Both the position numbers and the translations under genes were made by a program. The notes below the pieces were generated by a model, which saw only the letters and a list, made by a program, of their open reading frames with translations, ran no database searches and had not been told where the DNA came from. From NCBI RefSeq assembly GCF_018069565.1, contig NZ_JAGPNL010000002.1:496001-560000 (forward strand): a stretch of 64,000 nucleotides of DNA. The letters are read 5' to 3'. The DNA is from Streptomyces tagetis (GTDB taxonomy: Bacteria > Actinomycetota > Actinomycetes > Streptomycetales > Streptomycetaceae). How positions within the stretch are numbered: the stretch's first letter is position 1; each line of letters starts with the position of its first letter. Of the stretch, positions 52,717 through 64,000 are shown piece after piece.

Positions 52717-53798
52717 GGCCGGTCCGGCGGGGTCGAGGTCAGCACCGCCACGGCGGTGTCGTCCCGCACCGGGCGGGCGGAACTGCTCGCGTCCCGTACG
52801 GTCACGGCGGCCGTCACCGCCGGGTCGGTCCCCGGGCGGCACGAGGCGGCCGACGGCGTCCAGCGGCTCGGCAGCCCGTCGCTGTGCAGGATCAGCACCC
52901 GGTCCGGCGCCCACTCCCTCTCCTCCTCGCGTACCGTCGCCGGCCGGTGCACCCCGACGATGCCGGGCCGGGACACCAGATGCCGCCAGGTGCCGCCCGC
53001 CCCAAGGCGCCCGCAGACGTTCCCGACCCCGGCGAACCACAGCCGCCCCGCGGCAGGGTCCACCTGGGCGAGCGCGACGGCCGCGCCCCGGGTCCCGGAC
53101 AGCGCGGCGTCCAGGTGCCGCAGCGCGTCGGCCGGCCCGAGGTGCGCCGCGCCGCGCAGCGCCTCCACGGCGGCGGACGAGGCGCGGGCCGCCTCCGGAC
53201 CGTGGCCCAGCCCGTCGGCCAGCATCAGCGTCACCCGGTCCCCGTGCCGCACCCACGCCCAGGCGTCGCCCGAGTACGCGGCCTCGGCGAACGGCACGTT
53301 CACCCCGCCGGCACGCACCCCGGCCACCGGGTCCGCCACCTCGTCCCGCACCGGGTCCGCCACGGCTCGCGCACCGTGGGCGGCGCCGACGCGGGCCAGG
53401 GCGACCGTGCCGCGGCCCGGGACGCCGTGCACGGCGAAGTCGTCGGCGAGCCGGGCGCAGGTGCCCAGGCCCGCGCCGAGCGAACCGGTCGTGGAGAAGC
53501 CGTCGCCGAGCGCCGCGGAGACGTCCCCGATACCCGGACCGTGGTCGACCGCCGTGATCTGCACCAGCCGGTCCGCCCCGCGCCCGGCCGCGAGGACCGG
53601 CGGGGCCACCACGTCGACCAGGACCCGGCCGCCGCCCGCGTGCTTGAGCAGGTTGGTCGCCAGCTCGGTCGCCACCAGGGCCGCCGAGGCGGTGCGCCGC
53701 TCGTCGAGTCCGGCCAGGGCCGCCGCGTGCTCCGCGGCCACCCGCGCGTCCCGCACCCGGGTCGAATCGCGCACCGGCACGTCCCACACCCGCGGCAT
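52713..53798 (-). CDS. RsbT-RsbX fusion: HATPase domain plus PP2C phosphatase
   Basis: A 361-residue two-domain protein. The N-terminal part (about 1-135) is a HATPase/RsbT-like kinase: ALVATELATNLLKHAGGGRV, DHGPGIGDVSAALGDGFSTT, GLGTCARLADDFAVHGVPGR. The C-terminal part (about 150-361) is an RsbX-like PP2C: AYSGDAWAWVRHGDRVTLML, ADGLGHGPEAARASSAAVEA, LHSDGLPSRW, RDDTAVAVLT. The two conserved Asp sites are kept. In Bacillus the feedback phosphatase RsbX is separate from kinase RsbT; here one polypeptide could both phosphorylate and dephosphorylate stressosome parts. The start overlaps the RsbT stop with GAGGAGG 4 nt upstream. Confidence 0.88.
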   Translation of the reverse strand: MPRVWDVPVRDSTRVRDARVAAEHAAALAGLDERRTASAALVATELATNLLKHAGGGRVLVDVVAPPVLAAGRGADRLVQITAVDHGPGIGDVSAALGDGFSTTGSLGAGLGTCARLADDFAVHGVPGRGTVALARVGAAHGARAVADPVRDEVADPVAGVRAGGVNVPFAEAAYSGDAWAWVRHGDRVTLMLADGLGHGPEAARASSAAVEALRGAAHLGPADALRHLDAALSGTRGAAVALAQVDPAAGRLWFAGVGNVCGRLGAGGTWRHLVSRPGIVGVHRPATVREEEREWAPDRVLILHSDGLPSRWTPSAASCRPGTDPAVTAAVTVRDASSSARPVRDDTAVAVLTSTPPDRP

Positions 53799-54238
53799 CA
53801 CACCTCCTCGCGCCGGAGCGGCGGCCGGCCCACCCACGAGGTCACCCGCACGGTGGTGCCGGCTCCCGGACTGCTCTCGATGGCGAACTCGTGCACCAGG
53901 CGCCGCGCGCCGCCCAGTCCCATCCCCAGCCCCTCGCCGGAGGTGAAACCGTCCTGGAGCGCCTGCTCCAGGTCGGCGATGCCCGGACCCTCGTCGCGGA
54001 AGGTGAGCCGCAGACCCGGCGTGCCGCCCTCCGCGAGGGGCGTCGTCTCCATGGTCCCACCGCCGCCGTAGACGAGCGTGTTGCGGGCCAGTTCGCTCGC
54101 CGCGGTGACCAGCTTCGTCTGGTCCACCAGGCCGAAACCGAGCGCGGCGGCCATCTGCCGCACATGCTGCCGCACCCACATCAGGTCCATGTCCGAGCGG
54201 ATCGGCAGGCGGGCCTGAGCGCCCGCGGCCGTGTCCAT
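53798..54238 (-). CDS. RsbT-like serine/threonine kinase
   Basis: HATPase-type switch kinase of 146 residues. The N-box is TAASELARNTLVYGGGG, the G1 box DEGPGIADLEQAL, and the G2/lid GLGMGLGGARRLVHEFAIES. RsbT phosphorylates RsbR and RsbS in the stressosome and, once released, activates RsbU; both partners are adjacent here. It begins inside the RsbS stop (GTGATG) with GGGGGAG 6 nt upstream, and ends by overlapping the RsbT-X fusion start. Why two RsbT-type domains occur in one operon is unclear. Confidence 0.9.
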   Translation of the reverse strand: MDTAAGAQARLPIRSDMDLMWVRQHVRQMAAALGFGLVDQTKLVTAASELARNTLVYGGGGTMETTPLAEGGTPGLRLTFRDEGPGIADLEQALQDGFTSGEGLGMGLGGARRLVHEFAIESSPGAGTTVRVTSWVGRPPLRREEV

Positions 54239-54669
54239 CACGGGCTCCCCCGGTGACGGCCGCCGGAGCGGGCCGGCCACGCCCGCCCGGTGAGCAGCTC
54301 CATCGCCGCCTCGGTGCTGAGCGCGGTCCGCAGACCCGGCAGCGTCAGCCCCAGTTCGACCAGGGTGATGGCGACCGCCGGCCGCATGCCGACCAGCACC
54401 GTCCGCGCGGCCAGCAGCCGGGCCTGCCCCGCGATCTCCGCGAGAATCCGGCCGAGGAAGGAGTCGACGACGTCCACCCCGGAGACGTCGATGACGACCC
54501 CGGCGGCCCCGCTGCGGGCGATGGCCTCCGCCAGGTCCCGCTGGAGCTGCTCCGCCGTGCTGTCGTACAGGTCGCCCTGGAGGGTGACCAGGAGCACGTC
54601 GCCGAGACGCAGGACCGGTACGTGGCCTGTCGCGGGGCCCGGCAGGGGCCACGGCACCGCCTCGTTCAC
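54238..54669 (-). CDS. RsbS-like STAS stressosome scaffold protein
   Basis: Single STAS domain protein of 143 residues. The phospho-acceptor region is VVIDVSGVDVVDSFLGRILA, closely like the Bacillus RsbS Ser-59 region (VDSFLGR); VGMRPAVAITLVELGL is the second conserved loop. RsbS captures RsbT in the unphosphorylated state. It starts with GTG at 54669 overlapping the RsbR stop (GTGA), and a short N-terminal Pro-rich tail precedes the domain. Confidence 0.9.
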   Translation of the reverse strand: MNEAVPWPLPGPATGHVPVLRLGDVLLVTLQGDLYDSTAEQLQRDLAEAIARSGAAGVVIDVSGVDVVDSFLGRILAEIAGQARLLAARTVLVGMRPAVAITLVELGLTLPGLRTALSTEAAMELLTGRAWPARSGGRHRGSP

Positions 54670-55562
54670 CGCGGGACCGCTCCGTTCGGCCCCGGCGTCA
54701 CGATGCCGACGCCGAGCTGGTGCAGGACGTAGCCGAGGGCGTCGGCCAGGCTCGCCCGGGTGACCACGTTCCCCAGGTCCAGCCCGAGGTGGACCATGGT
54801 CTGCGCGATCGCCGGCCGGATGCCCGAGACGATGCACTCCGCGCCCATCAGCCGGGCCGCCGCGACCGTCTTCATCAGGTGCTGGGCGACCAGCGAGTCG
54901 ACCGCCGGCACCCCGGTGATGTCGAGGATCGCGTGCCGCGCCTGCTGTTCGACGATGGTCTCCAGCAGCGTCTCCATCACGACCTGGCTGCGGGCGCTGT
55001 CCAGCGTGCCGATCAGCGGCACCGCCACGATGCCGTCCCACAGCTTGATCACCGGGGTGGCGACCTCCAGCAGTTGCAGCCGCTGGCGGTCGATGAGCGA
55101 CTGGCCCTCGCTCAGCGCGGTCTGCATCACGACCACCCGCAACGTGCCCATCAGCACGTTCAGCACGGTCACCGAGGCACGGGTGTGGTCGGCGGAGGCG
55201 CCCTGGAGGTCGGAGAGGAGGAGGTTCTCCACCGGCGGGCGCAGCGCGGCCAGCTCCGTCGACACCTGGCCGGTGCTCAGCCCCGCGCGGGAGCGGGCCG
55301 CGCCCATCCGGGCCAGTTGCTCGCGCACCGCCGCGAACCCGGCGGCGTCCGGGTCCTCGACCCGCTCCGCGTCCGCGACCTGGGCGAGGGCGTCCACGAC
55401 GGACTTGCCGGCCTCCACCGCCTCGTCCCGCGACACGGTGAACACGGACCGGAACAACGGCTCGTCCGCCCAGCGCTGCGCGATCTGCTCCCGGCGGCGC
55501 CGCAGGAAGTCCCTGACCTCCGGCGTCGGCGATCCGGATGTCTTCTGCGCCTGCTCCGGCAC
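54666..55562 (-). CDS. RsbR-like stressosome protein
   Basis: Stressosome subunit of 298 residues. The N-terminal part (about 15-155) is the RsbR_N non-haem-globin-like helical domain (EVRDFLRRRREQIAQRWADE, and LSTGQVSTELAALRPPVENL). A linker helix leads to a STAS domain (about 170-285). It keeps both threonines that RsbT phosphorylates in Bacillus: LDITGVPAVDSLV and VSGIRPAIAQTMVHLGL. The frame opens with GTG at 55571, but AGGAG is adjacent to it; the GTG at 55562 has that same site at 8 nt and is chosen. It is the first gene of a five-gene overlapping operon. Confidence 0.9.
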   Translation of the reverse strand: MPEQAQKTSGSPTPEVRDFLRRRREQIAQRWADEPLFRSVFTVSRDEAVEAGKSVVDALAQVADAERVEDPDAAGFAAVREQLARMGAARSRAGLSTGQVSTELAALRPPVENLLLSDLQGASADHTRASVTVLNVLMGTLRVVVMQTALSEGQSLIDRQRLQLLEVATPVIKLWDGIVAVPLIGTLDSARSQVVMETLLETIVEQQARHAILDITGVPAVDSLVAQHLMKTVAAARLMGAECIVSGIRPAIAQTMVHLGLDLGNVVTRASLADALGYVLHQLGVGIVTPGPNGAVPR

Positions 55563-55726
55563 CTGTCCCACTCCTCATCCGCGGTGCACCGCGCCGGGCC
55601 CCGCGGGGCGGCGCGACGACGACGTGTGTTCTCGCCGGTCGACCACTGTAACCACGCGCCGACCTCGTACGACACCTGGTTCGGGGCGAACGTGTCACCG
55701 GCCCCGCGTGTCCGGGGCCCGGTCCC

Positions 55727-56134
55727 TCAGCCGTCCGCCGCCCCCGTGCCGGGCGCCTCGGGCCCCGTCTGCCCGGCGTCGACACGGGCCAGGGCCTCGT
55801 CGCGGCTCTCCGAGACGGGCACGGTGATGCTGACGCCCGTCAGGTCCAGGACGCGCCGGACCGCGGGCGTCGGCGCGATGATGTGCACGCTGCCCGGCAG
55901 CTCCCGCGCCTCCTGGTAGACCCGCAGGACGATGTTCATCCCGGAGGAGTCCATGAACGGCACCTCGGACAGGTCCAGCAGGAAGTGCCGCCGGCCGTGG
56001 TGGAGCTGGTTGGCCAGATGGTGCCGGAACTCGGTCGCGGTGTCGACGTCCAGATGGCCCTCCACCTTCAGCAGGGCGACGTCCTCCCGGGGGAGCGTCA
56101 CCTCGACGGACAGCGGGTTCTGGGCAATGGGCAC
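55727..56134 (-). CDS. STAS-domain anti-anti-sigma factor
   Basis: Anti-sigma-factor antagonist of 135 residues, BldG/SpoIIAA-like. Its phospho-acceptor Ser lies in SEVPFMDSSGMNIVLRVYQE. When unphosphorylated such a protein binds an RsbW-type ATPase and frees its sigma factor. The STAS fold (about 10-110) is followed by an acidic, Gly/Ala tail. The true start is the GTG at 56134 (VPIAQNPLSV): GGAGGT ends 5 nt before it. Starting at 56146 would translate the ribosome site itself. It lies between the Rsb operon and a PP2C that could act on it. Confidence 0.9.
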   Translation of the reverse strand: MPIAQNPLSVEVTLPREDVALLKVEGHLDVDTATEFRHHLANQLHHGRRHFLLDLSEVPFMDSSGMNIVLRVYQEARELPGSVHIIAPTPAVRRVLDLTGVSITVPVSESRDEALARVDAGQTGPEAPGTGAADG

Positions 56135-56138
56135 GTGT

Positions 56139-56145
56139 ACCTCCA
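56139..56145 (-). promoter_or_regulatory. Ribosome site deciding the STAS gene start
   Basis: TGGAGGT on the minus strand, complementary to the 16S 3' end, lies 4 nt before GTG 56134. The upstream GTG at 56146 is embedded with it and cannot be served by it. Confidence 0.7.
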
Positions 56146-56331
56146 CAACTGACGGACGGCTCGGTCACCCCCGTACGCGACGTCGATGCGCGCCGTCCGC
56201 GGGGGCGCGGCCGAGGGCCGGTCTCCCCGCCCGTCGCGCCCCCACGCCCGCGCACACGTCTCACCGCGCCGCCCGTCTACCCGCGAATCCGCGCAGCACA
56301 CCCGCCGCCCGCCGGGCCCCGTCACCCGACG

Positions 56332-58950
56332 TCAGCCGACCCGGATGCCCACCAGACACGTGTCGTCGTCCGTGTCCGAACGGCTGTAGGTGAGCAGCCG
56401 GTCCAGGTGCTGGTCGAGCGTGGCCGGCGTCGGCCGGGCGGTGCTCAGCAACTGCGCCAGCGACTCCTCCACGGTGCGGTCCCGGCGCTCCACCAGCCCG
56501 TCGGTGTACATCAGCAGCGTGTCCTCCCCGGCGAGCTGCACCTCGTCCTCCTCGTACACCGCCTCCGCCACCGCCCCCAGCAGCATGCCCTTCACCAGCG
56601 GCAGCGGCGCCGCCTCGGGCCCGCGCACCAGCACCGGCGGCAGGTGACCGGCCCGCGCCCAGCGCAGGGTGCGCCGCGCCGGGTCGTACAGCCCGCACAC
56701 GGCGGTGGCCGTCACGCCGCCGGTCAGATGGTGCGCCACGATGTTCAGCCAGGACAGGAGCTGGCCCGGACCGGCGCCGGTCACCGCGAGGCCGCGCAGC
56801 GCGTTGCGCAGGACGACCATGCTGGTGGCGGCCTCTATGCCGTGCCCGGCCACGTCCCCGACGCAGACCAGCACCATGCCGTTGGGCAGCATCACGGCGT
56901 CGTACCAGTCGCCGCCGACGAGCTGCTCCGTCTCGGCGGGCCGGTAGCGCACGGCGACCTGGAGGTCGGGCACCCGCAGCGGGGCCTGGGCCGGCGGCAT
57001 GATCGCGTGCTGCAACTGGAGGGTGAGCCGGTTGCGCTCGATCGCCTGCTGCTCGGTGTGGGCCAACTGGTCGCGGGTCGCCGCGAGGGCCACCTCCGTC
57101 CAGTGCTGGGCCGAGATGTCCTGGTAGGCGCCGCGGACGACGAGCAGCCGGTCGTCGGTGTCCAGCACCGGTTCGGCGACCACCCGCACGTGCCGGGTCA
57201 CGCCGTCCGGGCGCTGGAGCCGGAAGGCCGCCGACGCGGGCCGCCGGTGGTGCAGCAGTGTGCGCAGGAACCGGCCGATGGCCACCGCGTCGTCCGGGTG
57301 GCTGTGCGCGGCCAGCTCCTCCAGCGGCACCGGGGCGCTGGACGCGGGGCGCCCGTACAGGTCGAACAACTGGCCGTTCCAGGTGATCTCGCCGGTGAGC
57401 AGGTTCTCCTCGAAACCGCCGATCCGGCCGAGCCGCTGGGCGTGCTGGAGCAGGCTGGCCAGCCGGGCCGTCTCGTCCTCGATCCGCCAGATCAGCAGGA
57501 CGGCGTTGCCGTGCCGGCTGATGCTGATGTCCGCCGTCGCCGACAGCGGCACCTGGTCCACGAGGGCGGTGAGGTTCATCCGCCGGGCCCGGAACGGCTC
57601 GCCGGTCGCGTAGACCCGCTCCACGCTCTGGAACAGCTCGCTGTCCCCGGCGGCCATCGGGAATGCCTCCAGCAGCAGCGCGCCGCCCACGACCGCGCGG
57701 GGCCGCCCGGCCGGGTCCAGGAACCGCTTGTTGACGTGCTGGATGCGGAAGTCCGCCAGGTGCCCGGCGTCGTCCAGGTGCGGCACGAGGACCAGCGCCG
57801 GGTCGTGCAGCCCGTCGGCCAGGTCCATCAGCTCCGCCGCGTCCGGCATGACCCGAGGCTCCTCGGGCCCGCCGGGCGGCGGCGTGTACGTCTCCAGGGT
57901 GTGCGCGCACAGTTCGGCCAGCGCCTCGACCTGCCGGACCACCGCGGGCGGCTGCGGGGCCAGCGGCACCGGCCAGGCGATCTCCAGCACCCCGTGGACA
58001 CGGCCCCCGGTGCCGGCGGGCACGGCGGCCCGGCCGCCCTCGGGGTACTGGTGGCGGCCCACGCTGGGCAGCCCGGTCCGCGCGAGCGAGGTGATCCACT
58101 GTCCGGCGCGCTCGGTCAGCCCGCTGCGGGCCACCGTCGCCACGTCCGGCGGGACGTACCGCCAGCGGGCCGCCTCGGCGGGAGAGAACCCGGCGCTGCC
58201 GGCCAGGGTCAGCGACCCGTCGGAGCCCGCCGCCCAGATGGCCACCGCGACCGCGCCGAGCGGGCGCAGCGCCTGTTCGAGGAGGGCGTCGGCGACGGCC
58301 TGGGTGTCGCTCGCGGCGAGCGCCCGGCTCTCGGCGGAGCGCAGCCGCACCGCGGCCGACCCGGCCGCCGCGCCGTTGCCGTCCGCCTCGGCCGCCTCCC
58401 GGCCGCCGTCCGCGCCCGTGGCCGTCAGGAACGCGTCGGTGATCTCCGACATCCGGTCCCGGGCGGCCTGGTTGATGACGTCGACCGCGAACTCCAGCGG
58501 TGTCGCCTGGGACTGCTCGGCCAGCTCGGCGAGTTGCCGGGCGGCCTCGGCGGGACCGCAGCCGAGCCGGGCGACGAGGATGCCCTTGGCCAGTTCGATC
58601 AGGGCCCGCCCCTCGGCCTCGGCCTGCGCGGCCCGCACCTCGCGGCTGAGCCGCGCGACGGTGGCCGCGAGGCGGCCCACGGGGGACAGCGGGGTCATCG
58701 CGCCGAGCCCGGGGGCGGCGGCGGATGGGCCTGCCGTACCCGGCTCGTGTGCCGCGCCCGGCTCGTGGGTGCCCGGTGTGTCCGGCGTACCTGCCGTGTC
58801 CGGCGTACCCGCCGTGCCCGCCGTGTCCGCCGTACCCGCCGTGCCCGCCGTGTCCGCCGTACCCGCCGTGTCCGGTGGTTCGGCCGAGGCCGGGCCGGGG
58901 TCCGTCCGGCGCCACTCCGGCGGCTCGTGCGGCTGTCCGGGACCGCTCAC
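56332..58950 (-). CDS. ANTAR/GAF/PAS-PP2C multidomain phosphatase
   Basis: Soluble 872-residue sensor phosphatase. It starts with an unusual Thr-Ala-Gly-Asp repeat tract (about 20-65). An ANTAR-like helix bundle follows (about 100-165; EGRALIELAKGILVARLGCG), then a GAF domain (about 185-350) and two PAS modules (about 365-490 and 495-625; NGQLFDLYGRPASSAPVP, YQDISAQHWTEVALAA). The C-terminal SpoIIE PP2C (about 640-872) has metal motifs GGDWYDAVMLPNG (about 677), VGDVAGHGIEAATSM and LMYTDGLVERRDR, all intact. It may control the neighbouring STAS protein. The GTG at 58950 has GGGGAG 10 nt upstream. Confidence 0.88.
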   Translation of the reverse strand: MSGPGQPHEPPEWRRTDPGPASAEPPDTAGTADTAGTAGTADTAGTAGTPDTAGTPDTPGTHEPGAAHEPGTAGPSAAAPGLGAMTPLSPVGRLAATVARLSREVRAAQAEAEGRALIELAKGILVARLGCGPAEAARQLAELAEQSQATPLEFAVDVINQAARDRMSEITDAFLTATGADGGREAAEADGNGAAAGSAAVRLRSAESRALAASDTQAVADALLEQALRPLGAVAVAIWAAGSDGSLTLAGSAGFSPAEAARWRYVPPDVATVARSGLTERAGQWITSLARTGLPSVGRHQYPEGGRAAVPAGTGGRVHGVLEIAWPVPLAPQPPAVVRQVEALAELCAHTLETYTPPPGGPEEPRVMPDAAELMDLADGLHDPALVLVPHLDDAGHLADFRIQHVNKRFLDPAGRPRAVVGGALLLEAFPMAAGDSELFQSVERVYATGEPFRARRMNLTALVDQVPLSATADISISRHGNAVLLIWRIEDETARLASLLQHAQRLGRIGGFEENLLTGEITWNGQLFDLYGRPASSAPVPLEELAAHSHPDDAVAIGRFLRTLLHHRRPASAAFRLQRPDGVTRHVRVVAEPVLDTDDRLLVVRGAYQDISAQHWTEVALAATRDQLAHTEQQAIERNRLTLQLQHAIMPPAQAPLRVPDLQVAVRYRPAETEQLVGGDWYDAVMLPNGMVLVCVGDVAGHGIEAATSMVVLRNALRGLAVTGAGPGQLLSWLNIVAHHLTGGVTATAVCGLYDPARRTLRWARAGHLPPVLVRGPEAAPLPLVKGMLLGAVAEAVYEEDEVQLAGEDTLLMYTDGLVERRDRTVEESLAQLLSTARPTPATLDQHLDRLLTYSRSDTDDDTCLVGIRVG
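58771..58875. repeat. 27-bp imperfect tandem repeats encoding an Ala/Gly/Thr linker
   Basis: A 27-nt unit (codons for Thr/Ala/Gly/Asp, built from CCCGCCGTG and TCCGCCGTA steps) occurs twice exactly and several times partly. It codes the linker of the ANTAR/PP2C phosphatase, which probably varies in length between strains. Confidence 0.7.
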
Positions 58951-59032
58951 GCCGACCACGCTCCCCGGCCGGAGGGACGCGGCGCCGTCGGGACGGCCGT
59001 CCGGCGGGCGCACGGGAGGGGGACGCGCGCGC

Positions 59033-63022
<3,990 letters not shown>

Positions 63023-63359
63023 GCGCACCCTCGTTCCGCTCCCCAGGAGTCCTCGGCCGCCGAGGACTCGGAACCCCTCCGGAGACCGCCGCGCGGTCCC
63101 GTCCGTCGTGCGGGCGTCTGTACCCCGCACACGTCTTCGCAGTTCACGGATCTGCCCGATGAGGAAAATACGTCAGAGGCTAACCCGGGCGCCGGGAACC
63201 CACCAAGAAGTACCCCCGGACCGGGTGGGACCGCTCCCGCCGGCCACACACGTTCGAATGCGGCGGCCCGGGACGGGTATGCGTTCTGGGGAGCCGGTCC
63301 GGCCCGCGGTATCCGCCCCGGGCCCGTCGCCGCGACCGGCGCGGGAGGAAAGGGGCAGC
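63023..63359. other. Divergent intergenic region, hybrid kinase and PRC-barrel gene
   Basis: A 337-nt gap with a SigB-type promoter for the right-hand gene, and two minus-strand GGGTAC motifs (complements at 63120 and 63210) that lack a proper GNNT. No gene is seen. Confidence 0.55.
63256..63280 (+). promoter_or_regulatory. SigB-type promoter of the PRC-barrel gene
   Basis: GAAT (63256-63259), N15, GGGTAT (63275-63280): an exact match to GNNT-N14/16-GGGTAC/T, 79 nt before the GTG start. Confidence 0.75.
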
Positions 63360-63731
63360 GTGCCGACGGACAGCATCTGGTCGTTCCCGGCGGACAGCGG
63401 GTACGTGGAGGGGCAGGACCCCACGGGGTTCGCCGTCCACGCGAGTGACGGCGCCATCGGGCGCGTGGACCGGCAGGCCGGCCACTTCGGCATGCGGCAC
63501 CTGGTCGTCGACACGGGCGTGTGGGTCTTCGGCCGCAGCGCGCTCGTCCCGGTCGGCGTCGTCCGGCGCGTCGACCCGGCCGCCCGCACGGTGACCCTGG
63601 GGTGCACCCGGGCCGAGGTCAAGGCCGCGCCCCGCTTCCGTACCGACAGCGAGACCATGGACCGCGCGTACCTGGCGGCCGTCGGCGACTACTACCACCG
63701 GCTCACGGCGGGGGAGGCCCCCCGGAGCTGA
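63360..63731 (+). CDS. PRC-barrel domain protein
   Basis: Soluble 123-residue protein. The PRC-barrel core is [61 protein letters not shown] charged helix ([20 protein letters not shown]) closes it. GTG at 63360 has GGAGG and AAAGGGG upstream, the latter 4 nt away. Its SigB-type promoter and position beside the signalling island suggest a stress-induced target. The precise function is unknown. Confidence 0.82.
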   Translation: MPTDSIWSFPADSGYVEGQDPTGFAVHASDGAIGRVDRQAGHFGMRHLVVDTGVWVFGRSALVPVGVVRRVDPAARTVTLGCTRAEVKAAPRFRTDSETMDRAYLAAVGDYYHRLTAGEAPRS

Positions 63732-63816
63732 GCCGGCGCCGTGCCACCGCACGGCCGGGTCCGGAGCCGGACGCCGCGTCCGGCCCCGGACCCGCCCGGC
63801 GCGCGGGCGCCCCCGC

Positions 63817-64000
63817 TCACCAGGGCAGGAAGACGTGGATGTCCTTGCCCCGCGCTCCGGTGACCACGCTCACCTGGTCGGACAGGGTGTGGATCAGATG
63901 CCAGCCGATGCCCCCGCCGCCGCTGCTGGGATGGAACGGACGGGGCGAGGGCTCCGTCGTACTGGTGTCGTGCATCACCACGTGCACCCCGTCGAAGGTC
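63817..64000 (-). CDS. ATP-binding anti-sigma-type protein, N-terminus beyond window
   Basis: The 60 visible C-terminal residues read TFDGVHVVMHDTSTTEPSPR, PFHPSSGGGGIGWHLIHTLS and DQVSVVTGARGKDIHVFLPW, ending at TGA. The GGGGIGWHLIHTLSD stretch is the G2/lid of HATPase_c_2 proteins, and VMHDTST stands where the G1 Asp lies. This is the pattern of an RsbW-like kinase, so the island continues past the right edge. The N-box and start cannot be seen. Confidence 0.75.
   Translation of the reverse strand, partial: TFDGVHVVMHDTSTTEPSPRPFHPSSGGGGIGWHLIHTLSDQVSVVTGARGKDIHVFLPW

Noticed and set aside
63120-63215. Two minus-strand GGGTAC motifs before the hybrid kinase
   Set aside because: The upstream boxes read AACT or CGGT rather than GNNT at permitted spacing.

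Overview
The window is very GC-rich DNA with strong G/C at third codon positions, GTG and TTG starts, purine-rich Shine-Dalgarno sites and no insertion sequences. A long chaplin with a LAXTG sortase signal, an SsgA-like sporulation protein, an NsdA/NsdB-type regulator, two SigB/SigF-type sigma factors with RsbW-like kinases, and DasR-type sites before a GH19 chitinase all point to a Streptomyces chromosome. The gene order resembles, from memory and not checked, the right arm of S. coelicolor from about nsdB (SCO7252) through chpB, chiF, sigL, ssgC and sigM to the partner-switching cluster near SCO7328. Symbols given here rest partly on that resemblance.

Layout. 1-11 kb: a secreted amidase, an APH-fold kinase carrying the only TTA codon noticed, the NsdB-like regulator, a PAS protein with a decayed PP2C domain, an inositol dehydrogenase-like oxidoreductase, a baeRF family-3 protein, a secreted tripeptidyl aminopeptidase and the chaplin. 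11-18 kb: a deaminase, two small stress-type membrane proteins, the chitinase, adenosine deaminase, a DinB protein and a LysR/aldo-keto reductase pair. 18-31 kb: a membrane protein, two PRC-barrel proteins, the anti-sigma/SigL pair, two VOC proteins, RNase HI, a flavin monooxygenase, an aldo-keto reductase, SsgC, an F420-type oxidoreductase, threonine dehydratase and an AIM24 protein. 31-44 kb: a TerD-CAP fusion, a universal stress protein, a DUF4032 protein, a frameshifted gene, a metallo-hydrolase, AlkB, a TetR/flavoprotein pair with tandem operators, DUF488, a LysG/LysE pair, an MFS exporter and a cyclic-nucleotide-binding protein. 44-51 kb: anti-sigma/SigM, a hypothetical gene, a FUSC membrane protein and an NDH-2-like dehydrogenase.

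51-64 kb is the most coherent block: a partner-switching and stressosome-like signalling island. Reading on the minus strand it has RsbR, RsbS, RsbT, an RsbT-RsbX fusion and an RsbU-type GAF/PP2C phosphatase, all overlapping by a few bases. Beside them lie a lone STAS anti-anti-sigma factor, an ANTAR/GAF/PAS/PP2C phosphatase, a soluble hybrid histidine kinase with six HAMP units, a PRC-barrel protein and, at the edge, another ATPase that may be an anti-sigma kinase.

Five intergenic sites match the streptomycete SigB-type promoter GNNT-N14/15-GGGTAC/T exactly. They precede the SigL anti-sigma gene, sigL, ssgC, a 73-residue protein gene and the PRC-barrel gene in the signalling island. This suggests that the window's sigma factors, stress genes and a sporulation gene form one regulon. 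No tRNA, rRNA, CRISPR array or transposase was seen.
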